Positions 14,228 to 24,848 of a stretch of 64,000 nucleotides of DNA are shown piece after piece (position 1 is the first letter of the stretch; every line of letters begins with the position of its first letter). The position numbers and the translations under genes are program-made. The notes beneath the pieces were generated by a model. It saw nothing but the letters and a program-made list of their open reading frames with translations, did not search any database and was not told the DNA's origin. Origin of the DNA: Eutypa lata (taxonomy: Eukaryota; Ascomycota; Sordariomycetes; Xylariales; Diatrypaceae); the NCBI GenBank assembly GCA_022661535.1, contig JAKULF010000019.1, positions 1-64,000 of the forward strand. Reading direction: 5' to 3'.

Positions 14228-16192
14228 TTAACTTCTGAAGAGCCGGAGACCCTCTTCCTCGATAGAGATACCACCCATCTCCTCATCGGACACCTCGTCC
14301 TCGTCGAGCACCATCTTCTGGCCGAACAGCGTGCCGAAGAGCCGGTCGATAGCGCTCTCCTCCCAGACCCTGCGGTCCTCCGGCGCCATGAAATTCTGCA
14401 GCTTCTCGTGGACGTTGAAGCGCATCTTCCTGCCCTTGCTGGCCTTGGTGTCCACATGCCGCTTGGCCTTGGCCTCCTTCACGGCCGTAAACCGTATCGT
14501 CGCCGCCGATCCGGCGCCGCCCCCCGAGGTGTCTGCCGATCGCTGGTCGACGAGCTCCTTGAGGAGCAGCTGGTAGAAGTCCGCGTCGTCGTAGATATTG
14601 GCATCCTCGTTGACCTTCTTAGCAACCTGCACTGGTGCGCATGATCGCGGTGTCCGCGTCCGTTTGATGAGCCGTTCTGGAGCCTGGAGTTCCTCATCAA
14701 GTCGAACCGTGAGAGGCTTCTCGACGCCCCCGCTGAACTTGCGAGCCGACTTATCAAGGGTCCGCATATTTCTGGCTTTCTGTGACCAGTTTTCAAGAAC
14801 CGCCTTCCGTCGGCTCTTGGCTCGTTGCTCAGTTTCTTCCATTCCATCCCAGATTTCTTGGTTGGGTGTAGTAGAGTCCGCAGTACGTTTTCTTTTTTGA
14901 CTGGACTTGCCCGCCGTTCCGGACTGTATGCTAGAGCGGTACCCTTCAATAGAATTCCACAATTTAAGTGCAGCTGCTTCAGCCGCTTCGTATGGTTCAG
15001 ACTGATTTTCTGTTTCTTCCACGGTGTTAAGCGAGTTGATAGCGACTAGTGATTTCTGCAACCTAATGCGAATGTTCAGTAGCGCATCAAATGCTTTCTG
15101 TTGTTCCTTCACAGCCTTGCCCTTTACAACATCCTTCTGAGCTGCACTCGAAAGGGACTCAGTCACGGAGCGTTGCCCAGCCTGGACCATGTCTTTCAGC
15201 GACATGCGATTGGAGTCACCGTTTACCTGGGGTTTCCGCCCGTCGGTGCTCTCATCGCCATCTTCATCCTCATCTTCTTCTTCGTCTTCGTCCTCGCCGC
15301 CTTCACTATCCAGGCCATCCTCATCACCGAACCCACCAATCTCTACACCATCCTCGTCGTCTTCGTCTTCATCTTCTTCTGCCTCGTCATCGAGGAACGC
15401 GGATGCAGACCCATTTCGTACGTCGTCTTCAGAATCCAAGTCTTCAGAATCCAAGTCTTCTGAGTCCAAGTCTTCGTCCTCCTCTTCCTCCTCCTCGTCA
15501 GAGCCCATGAAGTCCGCAGCCATGGGCCGAGTCACACGCTTCCCCCTATGCGGCAGGGTCTGAGAGCTACCGCGGAAGGTAAAATCTTTGAACTTCTCTT
15601 CGTCGCTCTCCCCTAACGCGTCGTCGCTCTCGATCTCGGCGTCTTCGCCATCACCGTCCTGATCTACCTCGAGGTCTGCGTGGTCGGGGTCGTCGTACTC
15701 GCTAGACACTCCATCTAGATCCTCATGCGCATCTTCAAAATTGTCGGAGGACCCTTCGTCGCTGTCTTCTTCTTCTTCTTCTTCTCCGTCCTCGTCTTCC
15801 TCTTCGTCTTGCACTTCTAGATCGGCTCGGCTTACGGGCGCACCTCGATACCGCGGGCCGAGAGCGACGGGGTCTTTTCGGCGGAGCTTGCTCTTGCTAG
15901 AAGGGAGGAATGTTAGTATGTTATTTGACTATGTTTGTATCCAATCTTCAGAGTCGCATACCCAACATTGACGTAATGCTCCGTAGCGGCCTTCTCATCC
16001 TCGCTATCTCTGCTCTCGCCATCAGATTCGCTATCATCAGGCACGTCGGCTTCGGGATCGTAGTCTGTAGATTGCATTGTTAGTCAAGCCGTAAATAGAA
16101 ACCCGCACAATCTAGGACGTCTATCGCATACCCTTAGCTGGGCGAACTTCCAAATCAGCAAATTGCTGAGCGCGACTCTTGATTTTTGCCAT
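14228..16192 (-). CDS. bfr2: AATF/Bfr2 family ribosome-biogenesis protein, 610 aa
   Basis: Three exons: 16132-16192, 15962-16064 and 14228-15896, totalling 611 codons. The family (yeast Bfr2, human AATF/Che-1) is nucleolar and needed for early 18S rRNA processing in the small-subunit processome. The N-terminus (AQQFADLEVRPAKDYDPE) and the conserved HYVNVGKSKLR, split by the second intron, are typical. A long acidic D/E/S region follows (about residues 80-240), then the AATF domain (KEQQKAFDALLNIRIRLQKSL), and a C-terminal TRAUB domain with IYDDADFYQLLLKELVDQR and KGRKMRFNVHEKLQNFM. A short tandem duplication gives three DLDSE units in the acidic region. It is divergent from the Ind1 gene, sharing a 0.53-kb promoter region. 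Confidence 0.93.
15430..15475. repeat. Short 15-bp tandem repeat inside AATF acidic region
   Basis: Three near-identical units of 15 bp, on the plus strand variants of GAATCCAAGTCTTCA, encode repeated DLDSE on the minus strand. They are in frame and probably free to expand or contract, since the acidic tract is low in complexity. Confidence 0.7.
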
Positions 16193-16720
16193 TAAAGTGT
16201 TATTCTTATTTTTCTCTTCTTCTCGTCGTCTCGCAAACTCAAAAAGTCGGACGCAGGTAGCACTGAGAGGACCAGAAATTCAGAGCCGGCCCCACGCTAA
16301 AACAAAACTCTGGAAAACTTTAGCGGTGCTAGACGGCAATACTTTGCGCTGGTGGGTCTGGCTGCACCTAGAGCTCTATTCGGGGCTCCTGGTTCCTGGC
16401 TCCTGGCTCCAGCTCTAATGCCTTTAGTGCCACCACTGAAGCTCTTGTAGATGGGAATGATGGAATTATTTCGTACATTAGGTATATAATTGTATATGCA
16501 TAATATAGTTTGCAATGCCTATCCTTGATTTCTAGTTTGTCCTAATATGATTTTCATAAACCATTGATAGGTGGCAGAGAATTGTCTCGAGTTTACGAGT
16601 TACGTAGGGATGAGTTCGTCGTCTCAATTTATCCGAGTCCATAAAACGTCATCCTCTCATGTGTAAAGCGTTCTACAACTCTGCACAACTCTGCCAATTT
16701 AAGTTAAACAACTCAACACA
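16193..16720. promoter_or_regulatory. Shared divergent promoter region AATF / Ind1
   Basis: 528 bp between the two divergent starts. It holds a short imperfect repeat of CTCCTGG/TTCCTGG units at about 16383-16413. No defined factor site was recognised. Confidence 0.4.
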
Positions 16721-17862
16721 ATGAGGCCAACGACACCTCGGTTATTTCAAGCTTTCAGAACTCTTCAGCATGAGAATCCATTGGGACTGCCCCGGACGGG
16801 CACGATTCCGCGGATGCAGCGGGGCCTCCCGGAACGGAGGAAGATCCGGGACGTGGCAAAGGTAGTGGCCGTGTCATCGGCAAAAGGGGGTGTTGGGAAG
16901 AGCACAGTAGCCGGTTCGTAATACGATTTTGTCCTAGAACATTTCCGTTTTCCTTCCTCTTCCCATTCTGCGAAGTGTCTATGTGCTAGAGAGTTTCAAA
17001 GATACGTGCACGTAGGCTGCTGACAATACGCAACAGCGAATCTATCACTAGCCTTTGCAAGACTGGGCTACCGCTCTGGCATTCTCGACGCGGATATATT
17101 CGGGCCATCGATCCCGACCCTCTTCAACCTGTCGGGGGAGCCGAGGTTATCACCGAGTGAGTTGGACCCGTCGCTGGTTTCATCTGGTCTGCTTAATCGT
17201 GGGGTCAACGTTCTGATCTAAGAGCAGATAACCAACTACTTCCCCTCTCCAATTATGGCGTAAAAACCATGTCTATGGGCTACCTCGTAGGTGAGGACGC
17301 GCCCGTTGTATGGCGCGGCTTGATGGTCATGAAAGCCCTACAGCAGCTACTTCACGAAGTTGACTGGGGTGGTCTAGACGTCCTGGTATTGGACCTCCCA
17401 CCGGGCACTGGCGACACGCAGCTGAGTGTCACGCAGCAGGTCGTACTTGACGGTAAGGCTCAAATGGGATTTATATAGATACTGGTGGAGCTTTACGGAA
17501 CTAATTCTTATTTAGGCTCTATTATAGTGACCACACCTCATACGCTAGCAGTCAAGGACGCAGTGAAAGGCATCAACATGTTTAAGAAGGTCAATGTCCC
17601 ACTACTTGGACTCGTACAGAACATGTCACTCTTCAACTGTCCACACTGCCATAATGATACAGCCGTGTTTGGATCCAACGAGAGGGTGCAGGGTATCTGC
17701 CAGGAGCATTCAATTGAGCTCCTTGGAGACATCCCGCTACACCAAAGCGTAGGAGATGACGGACAAAGAGGCAAGCCTACCGTTGTTTCCGAACCAGAGA
17801 GCGATAGAGCCAAAGCGTTTGTCCAGATTGCACAGCAGGTAGGCTCTAAGATAGGGCTGTGA
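16721..17862 (+). CDS. ind1: Ind1/NUBPL-type mitochondrial P-loop Fe-S assembly protein, 294 aa
   Basis: Four exons: 16721-16913, 17037-17156, 17228-17452 and 17516-17862 (295 codons). Mrp/NBP35-family P-loop NTPases carry Fe-S clusters; Ind1/NUBPL delivers them to respiratory complex I. The N-terminus is basic and Arg-rich without acids for the first 16 residues, as expected of a mitochondrial presequence. The deviant Walker [12 protein letters not shown] lies at residues 52-62, [12 protein letters not shown] follows, and then [14 protein letters not shown]. The cluster-binding CxxC is at Cys221-Cys224 (NCPHC). The absence of an N-terminal cysteine domain separates it from cytosolic Nbp35 and Cfd1. 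It converges with the SPF30-type gene. Confidence 0.93.
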
Positions 17863-18328
17863 AATACTTGACTCGGATAATTCTTGAACTATATGTATCA
17901 TAAGACCGGAATTCAAGATATAACCACCTCCCAAACACATACCTTCTATCAGACGCGTCGGCACTTAGAGGGTGATGGTTTGTTTTATTGCTGCATTGGT
18001 AGCCAGCACAACATGGCCAAGAGTCACGGTTCCTATTTAGGCAAATGATTCAGTAATCTAATTCACGAATAGCGGATGGTCAGGAGTAAAGAAACTCGAC
18101 TTCAATTGAACACTCGCTGATGTCCGTTTGCTTGACTAATTGTCACTCGAAACTCTGAGGTGAGCACAATGCTCAAGACTACGTTAGCAATTGTCGAAGT
18201 CATCGAAGAGAAGGAAGGGGATCAAAGCCTGAACTCCATTCCATTCCATGCCACCAACGCCTTTCCACGTTATACCGCATTACACGTAGACATACTGTTC
18301 GAGCAGTCATAACCTCCTGTAGGCAGCA
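17863..18328. other. Convergent intergenic spacer
   Basis: 466 bp between the stops of the Ind1 and SPF30-type genes; 3' UTRs are expected here and nothing else was recognised. Confidence 0.5.
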
Positions 18329-19340
18329 TTAGTCCACATCTTCATTAGCCTGGTATATGTGGCGGCTTCTCGTAGGATCCTTCCGCATAGCCTGTCCTGA
18401 ACCAGTAAACCCAACTACGAAAAAGAGTTAGCACGAATTATCATGGAAAATGCATGGCAGGATAGCCTACCTCTAGCGTTAACCCCTTCCGGGGTGCGAA
18501 ACATGCTGTCCTTCTTGTTCTTGTGGGCCTTGGCGAACTTAGACTTGGTATTGAATTCCTGCCACTTGCTCTTGCCAGCCTCTAACTCTTTAGTGGCCTT
18601 GATCTTCTTCGCCTTAGGCTTTGCCTCATCACTATTGTTCAGAGCAGCTTCTCTGCTCTTCTGCGCGAGCTCGAGATTGATATTAGCAGCCGCCGAGATA
18701 ACGCCGGGATTCGATGAGGAGGTTGAGGCTATCGGTGGCTGGGGAGGGGCGGAGAACGGCGTCGCGGTATTGACAGGCGTGCCGTCGGCCTTCCTCTTTT
18801 GGGCGACCGGTCTTATGTCCCTCGATCGTAGCTGTTCGGTGGTGTCGTAGTTCTTGAACTTCACGATATAGATGGGATCTGTAGAAGAGCCGGTGATCGA
18901 GGTGATACGTGCGGGATAAAATGCCTTGTCACCCGTTACCCATTTTGCCATGATATTGTCATTGACCTTATAGTTGATAGGACCTTGGTCTGCCTCCTTC
19001 TCCTCCGGGGGTGGCGCTTTCTTAAAGGCGGGATGGTTCTCTCGCGACCATTTCTCCTGGACCGGCGGTGGAGATGGGGACTTGGGTCTCGGTGGCGGTG
19101 CCTTGACCGGCTTCAGTTCAGCAAGAGTCTCATTTAGAAGGCCGATCGCATCATCTAACTCTGATTTAAGGGCGAGTAACTCTGCATTACCAGGGTCATC
19201 TTTGAGACCAGCATGTACGACATCAAGCTATAAGCAAGGTTAGCGAATGTGGATTGGAAATGGAGCTAGAGAACCCAGGAAGGACGTACCTGTTCTTGAT
19301 ACTGCTTAATATCGACTTGGATGCTTGCGATGTCGCTCAT
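18329..19340 (-). CDS. SPF30/SMNDC1-type Tudor splicing factor, 297 aa
   Basis: Three exons: 19290-19340, 18471-19227 and 18329-18414 (298 codons, all GT-AG). SPF30/SMNDC1 binds symmetrically dimethylated Sm tails through a Tudor domain and helps tri-snRNP join the spliceosome. The N-terminus is a helical segment (DIKQYQEQLDVVHAGLKDD), then a proline-rich linker. The Tudor domain occupies about residues 105-160 (GDKAFYPARITSITG, YIVKFKNYDTTEQLRSRDIRPV). The C-terminus has the family-specific KDSMFRTPEGVNARVGFTGSG followed by QAMRKD. The last exon is short and would be missed by single-frame prediction. SGF29-type proteins were considered, but the C-terminal motif fits SPF30. Confidence 0.92.
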
Positions 19341-20251
19341 GTTGCTGGAATGATTCGGGTTGTCAGGCTTAACGATGCGCTGATTGATAAGAAAGTAATA
19401 AGATAGATAGATAGAGGTCGCGCTGCTCTAACCGTGGTGGCGGCGGTAAGTTAAGTGTGTCTAGGGTAAGTCCAAGGAATTACGAGATCATAGGTAGTGG
19501 CGTTGCGGAGATAAGAGTGTGGGGGCCTCGGAAATCGCATACTTATTCGCTTATCGAGTGTTTCTTGCTGCTTGGGTAAGTACCTAATGTTGATATTACA
19601 CCACCTCTCCCAATGTTAGAGCTATTGTCGACTTTACTTTCTTTGTAACTTGTAAATGGTATTTAAGTCATTCATCCTTGACCTATGCTTAGAAATCAAC
19701 CTGTTAATGATTATAGGTTAATGTGTAGAAGTTATTATTCCTTATAGGTTTTCCTTGTTGAACCTAACTTGAGCCAGAACGAACATTAACTTCAAAATGC
19801 ACTTGCCCGAGTTCACAACTAGTAGGTTAGGTATTCATATGCCACCTCCTTCCAACTTCAACGGCAATCTACAGTAGCCGCATGTCTCTTGATGTAGCTG
19901 CATGTGATTTTCTGTCTCATACTTCCACTTCCTCTAGACTAGCAACATCATATGGTTATACCACATATATTTCAATGGCTACGTAAACACTAAGGCTAGC
20001 TCGATCAGCCTGTCTCCCGTTGATTATTCCAACTTACAGTTTATCAAATCAGTAATACATATTCATGTCCTCCCCAATGATTGGGTATATTGACCTATCT
20101 ACGCCCAGAAATCTCTCCCAAATTCTATCATACCCCTAGAATACAACATATAGCCCATTATGCCTTAAATACCATACCTAAATGGAGGAGTATGCGTCAC
20201 GCCTAAAGACGCACTCGTGCATTCTTCTAGCTTCTTCACAATAGAAGCGTC
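19341..20251. other. Intergenic spacer
   Basis: Contains the SPF30 promoter and the 3' flank of the DUF7587-like gene. AT-leaning, with a short GATA repeat (agatagatagatag) near 19400. No gene recognised. Confidence 0.5.
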
Positions 20252-22088
20252 TCAATCATCCATATTCACACCTTTAGCTCCATCATCTTCTTTCAAGGCA
20301 TCAGGGTCACTGCCGTTGCTTGCCTCAGGTAGTTGCGTCCCTGATTGTTGATTGTCTTGCTCCGAATCCATCGTCGTCTCTATCTCCCTCAAATGCTTGA
20401 CTTTAGCCTCTATGGTCGTAAGTAGGCTTATCACCTTCTGTAGCTTTAGGTGGCTTACCGTCCGAGTCTTCGGGTTAACTAAGCCTACGACATCAGACGT
20501 TGTAGCCGGTAAGCGGAGGCTCTTCAGCTCGTCGACAAGGCGGGCCTGAATCAGTTCCCAACTATGATCGCTGAGGGGTACCGATATTGCCCGTCGGTTT
20601 GGGAGGCATAAACACGCAACCGTCATGGCTATGATGACATCCGGTCGTTCGTCATCAGGCCGTCGAAAGAGAGTGGCGATATTCTTAGCCGCAGCGACCA
20701 CTTTAGCTGAAAGATGGCCAGTAGGGTGAGCATGGTCAATATTACCACGACCATCGCGGGGGTAGACCTGATAGTAGGGATGGACGGCTTCATAATCCTC
20801 CCTCGGTATGTCGGTTATTCGTACGCAGTGATACGCAGGTCCGGTAATAGGGCCATATATGAGGTACTCGTAGCTATAACGCTCCCTGGTAAGGCCAGCC
20901 GCAGAGAGATCGTACGTATGGTAAACCCTAACATGGCTAGCAAGCAACGTCGTATCGATGATTGCGATGTGACAATCTGGGGACTGACCGTGGACGGTTT
21001 GAAGGATCCAGCTCAAGTCTGCAGCCCAGGAGCTGAATTCTGTAGTGATATCAGGCGCCCTCGCGAGGTGCCCCTCGATCATGTCTCGGAGCCTGGGGAT
21101 GTCGTAGATGGTGGTCGGCTCCTTTCCCTCCGGTTGGAGGAAAGCGAGTGGCCTCACGCCATCTTTCCCGTTCAGCCCCTTATAACCACCGCCTGATGCC
21201 GAGCTGAAGTACCGGAACAAGAATCGCGGTAGGTTCTCTCGGGATCCTATGAGTTCATTAGTATCAGCTCGACATAACCATAAAAGAACAAATTGTCAGA
21301 ATATAAGTCTTACTCCTTTCCAACTGCCTCCATCGGGACACTGGCAAATTCAACTTAGCTAGTGATGTCGGCGGTTGAGCCTTGTCCGCAGATTCTGCAA
21401 CCTGATCCTCATCGTCATCACCCTCCGACATAAAATCACGAGGGTAATCGTCCTCCTCATTCCCCTCGTCCTCGTTTTCGTCCTCGTTATCGTTGTCGTT
21501 CTCGTCTTCTTCTTCTTCTTCTCCATGAAGAAAATACTCATAAGACGGAGCTGTATTGCCAAGTCCAGTGTGATCAACAACCATGGCATCTTTGACCTCA
21601 TCATCGAGCTTCTCCTCCGTATTCTGAGGCTGTGCATGGTCGCCCCTCTCCAGTGCTTCCTGCGATACTATTGCAAACGTTGCACCTTTGGTACCGGCGA
21701 CAACAACACCGAGGCCACAACTGGACCTACTACCATCATTTTCTTCTATTGCCATCGCTTCTGGGGCGCCACCCTCCCCCATATCGAAATCCACCGCGGC
21801 ACCATCTCCCTCTTCCTCCATTTCAGACTCTACCTCGTCGTCATCGTCATCGGCATCATCTTCGTCATTGTCGTCGCCGCCGTCACCAGCAGCCACCACA
21901 GGGGCAACAATAGGGGCAACGGAGGTCGTCTTACCCCGACGCTTGGCTAACTTTTTCGCGCGCCGCTTCTTCGCAGCCTCGCTTCCCTTTCTAGCACTCT
22001 GTGCTAATTTCTTGCTTCTAGGAGGCGAGTTGGGAACCGGAATGCCTAGAGACTTGAGCTCTTTCTTGCTGATCTTGGACGCACCCAT
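20252..22088 (-). CDS. Acidic hypothetical protein with DUF7587-like domain, 589 aa
   Basis: Two exons, 21314-22088 and 20252-21246, join in phase to give 590 codons. The N-terminus is strongly basic (Lys/Arg-rich, residues 1-55, a likely nuclear or nucleolar signal). Very acidic D/E tracts follow at about 70-100 and 185-230. The C-terminal half begins ENLPRFLFRYFSSASGGGYKGLN, resembling the DUF7587 domain common in fungal proteins of unknown function, with recurring HAHPTGH and VIIAMTVACLCLPNRR segments. No catalytic motif is evident. The last 70 residues are again helical and charged. The family assignment is from memory of the opening motif and is tentative. No function is proposed. Confidence 0.75.
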
Positions 22089-23118
22089 TGTGACGGTGAC
22101 GGTGATAGCGATAGCGATGTCTTATCTCTGTCTCAGTGGTAAGAATATATGTCGAGTGAGTGTATGGAGAACTTGCTGAGCTAAGTAGAGTCTGTTCATC
22201 ACTTCTACTGCTTCTATATATGTTTTTATATATGGCCTCTCTCAGTAATTCCTGGGGCCTTCCAAGGACCGCCATGTCCCTAAGCTGGGTGGGATAGGTG
22301 CATCATCCTCAGGACGCTACAGCCAGGCACTGAGCGTTATATTCGGGGGACCTAATCGTGCTTATGAGGTTAAATCATCACCGTACGCATGTGAGTGCGA
22401 TATGAGGCAGAAAGAGGTGTGATATAGCATAAGGGGAAATTACTAGTAGCCAATGTCGAGTATGACATAGGTCAGAGACGACATAGTCCCTTGACTGGAT
22501 CAAGCCTGGCCAAGGCGCAACAATGTCCCATGTTCCCAAGGGTTGTCCAGTTTTCTTTGTTATCCACGACCGTCGAGGCCTATGTGCATAAGCCAGTCTT
22601 CGAGTCCTGAGACAGCTGGGCAACACAAATGCTCAAGGATTCGAAATAGCTGAAATAGGTTCTAGCCAGGGTCCCTTATTGGTTAGTCCTGAAGATATTC
22701 TGGTCACGTAGTCAAACAACATGCTAAAACGGCCTACACTCATCACCGAAGTTATCAGCAGTCACTTGCCACCTAGGAATGGACAGAAGCAGGTACATGG
22801 TTTGTAGTTTCATTAGGTATTTTCATGGACAGCGTTTATTGATACCAAACAATAGCCAGTCTTTGCAGATATCCCTTCTTACATCAGCCACATACATATA
22901 GTACATCATCGTGCCTCCCTCCCTTCCATCCCCTACGCACCACCACAAAAGCACACTCGACTCGACTTGAATCCAGAAACCCCAGCCCGATTATTTTCTC
23001 TCGACAAAAAAGAAATGAGAAGACCTCCTTGTCCTCCCGCCACATCGTTGCCATAACCAACAAACGTATATCGATTCATTCCATTAGCATTATGTTGTTG
23101 GTGATTGGTTGGTGGCGT
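22089..23118. other. Intergenic spacer
   Basis: Promoter side of the DUF7587-like gene and 3' flank of the GH72 gene. Only short, unsupported frames. Confidence 0.5.
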
Positions 23119-24848
23119 TTACAACACGACAATGCCGACCGCTGACACGATCGCGAGAGCGACGTAGCCAACGAACAGGACCTTGCCGTAGTTGAAGAAA
23201 GAGGGGGCGTTGAAGCCGCTGATGGCAGCGCCCTCGGACGAGCTGCTGGCGGCGGCGCCGTCGGTGCCCTGGGCGTCGGTGGGGCTGGGCACGGTACCAG
23301 CACCATCAGTTCCAGCGGCCTCGAGAAGGCTCGTGCAGGTGTCGGCGGTGGTGGCAGCCTGGGTGGAGGCGACTCCGTTGAAGTCACAGGCATCCGACGC
23401 CTGGTCCTGGTCCTGGTAGTACAGGTTGGCGACGAAAGCAAGCTGCTGCTTAGGCGAGCAGCCGCTGATGGCACCGTATGCACCCGTAGTCGCGTTGTGC
23501 TCGATGGCGTTGCAGTAGTCACCCGCGCCGCAGATGAAGCCAAAGGCGTCGCCGTAGTCACTGCTGTCGTCCGACGCGACAGAGCACGAGACAGCGCTCA
23601 TCTCGCACTCGCAGAGCTGGGGGTTCACGGCAGGGGGCAGCGGGCTGGGCATGGCGGCCCAGCTAGAGTAGACAGTCGGGCAGGCGGGGGCGGTGTTGCT
23701 CGGCGTGTATTCGCTCGACTGCGTGATGGTCGGGCTGACCGTCTTGAGCTGGTTCTTGAGCGACGTGAAGTCGGGGTAAGGAGACACGCTATCGCCGTCG
23801 ATGCTAACGAGGCCGTAGTTGTTGTCCTCCATGAACCACTCGTACACGATACCGCCGGAGAAGACCTCGGTCATGTTGCCGTAGAGCACCTCGACCTCAG
23901 TGAACGGACGGTGGGTCGCGCCGCCATCGATACCCTCGATGCAGCCGTACTCGGCGAAGAAGACGGGAACGGGGTAGTCCGAGAAGAAGTCCACGCGCTC
24001 GCCGTACGACGACTCCTGGTAGGTACTGTCACCGCACCACGAGTACACGTTGTAGCCCCAGAAGTCAATGGACGTGGCATTGCCGGTGTCGTCGGGCTGG
24101 CAGGCGAAGTAGTCGGCCAAATCATCACGGCTCGGCACATCAGCGGTAGCGTAACCGACACCGAGCGAAGCGCGGTAACCCTGCGACTTGATGTAGCCCT
24201 TGGTGTCGCGAACGGCGGCCTTGACGAACGCAGCGGCGGCGGTCTCGTTGGCGCGGCTCACGACCTCGTTTCCGGCGAAGAAACCGATGACGTTCTGGTA
24301 CTTCTCCAGGGCGTCGACGACAGCGGCGTAGCGCTGGAAGAGGGGCACGTTCCACTCGGGATCGCTGCTATCGATCGATGTGTTCGGCTCGGACAAATCG
24401 GCCACGACGTAGATGTCGTTGTCGGCCAATTGCTGCATGCAGTCGTCGTGGTCCGCGGTCGGGTCAATCGCGTACACCCGGATCACATTGGTGAAGATCT
24501 GCTTCATGTAAGGGATGTCGCGGGAGCAAGAACTGGCGTCGGCCAGCGGGTCCGTGTACTCCACGGTGGAATCGGCACGCTTGGAGGCTCCGGTTGGGTT
24601 GTACCCTTGTTGGTAGGCAACACCCTTCATGTAGCTGGATTTCTGTTAGCCTTCATTTTTTTTTTCCCCAGTCCGATTTTGACAATTATTGGCAAACCGT
24701 ACAATTGTGATCCATTGTTTGTATAGAAGAAGTGCTGTCCGTAGACCTCGATAGCGGGGATGGTGTCGTAGCTCGCATCAGCTGCCGCTGCACCCGAGAT
24801 GGTGGCAGCGCCGACCGAAAGGTACGGCAAAATAGAAGATGCTCTCAT
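23119..24848 (-). CDS. GH72 beta-1,3-glucanosyltransferase with X8 domain, GPI-anchored, 553 aa
   Basis: Two exons, 24703-24848 and 23119-24634 (554 codons). The Gas/Gel family cuts and re-joins beta-1,3-glucan at the cell surface. A signal peptide spans residues 1-22. The junction restores NNGSQFYMKGVAYQQGYNP at the start of the GH72 barrel. The catalytic acid is Glu172 (FFAGNEVV) and the nucleophile is Glu277 (VFFAEYGC). A cysteine-rich X8/CBM43 module follows at about 365-470, with the CECEMSAVSC and FICGAGDYCNAI segments. A Ser/Thr/Ala-rich stalk and a 20-residue hydrophobic C-terminus fit GPI attachment. The X8 module places it with Gas1/Gas2 and Gel4-type members. A long open frame on the opposite strand is a codon-bias mirror. 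Confidence 0.95.

Noticed and set aside
23497..24726. Long plus-strand open frame (409 codons) opposite the GH72 gene
   Set aside because: It mirrors a GC-rich coding strand. The protein is a V/G/R/H-rich mixture without domain sense, while the minus strand encodes a complete GH72 enzyme.
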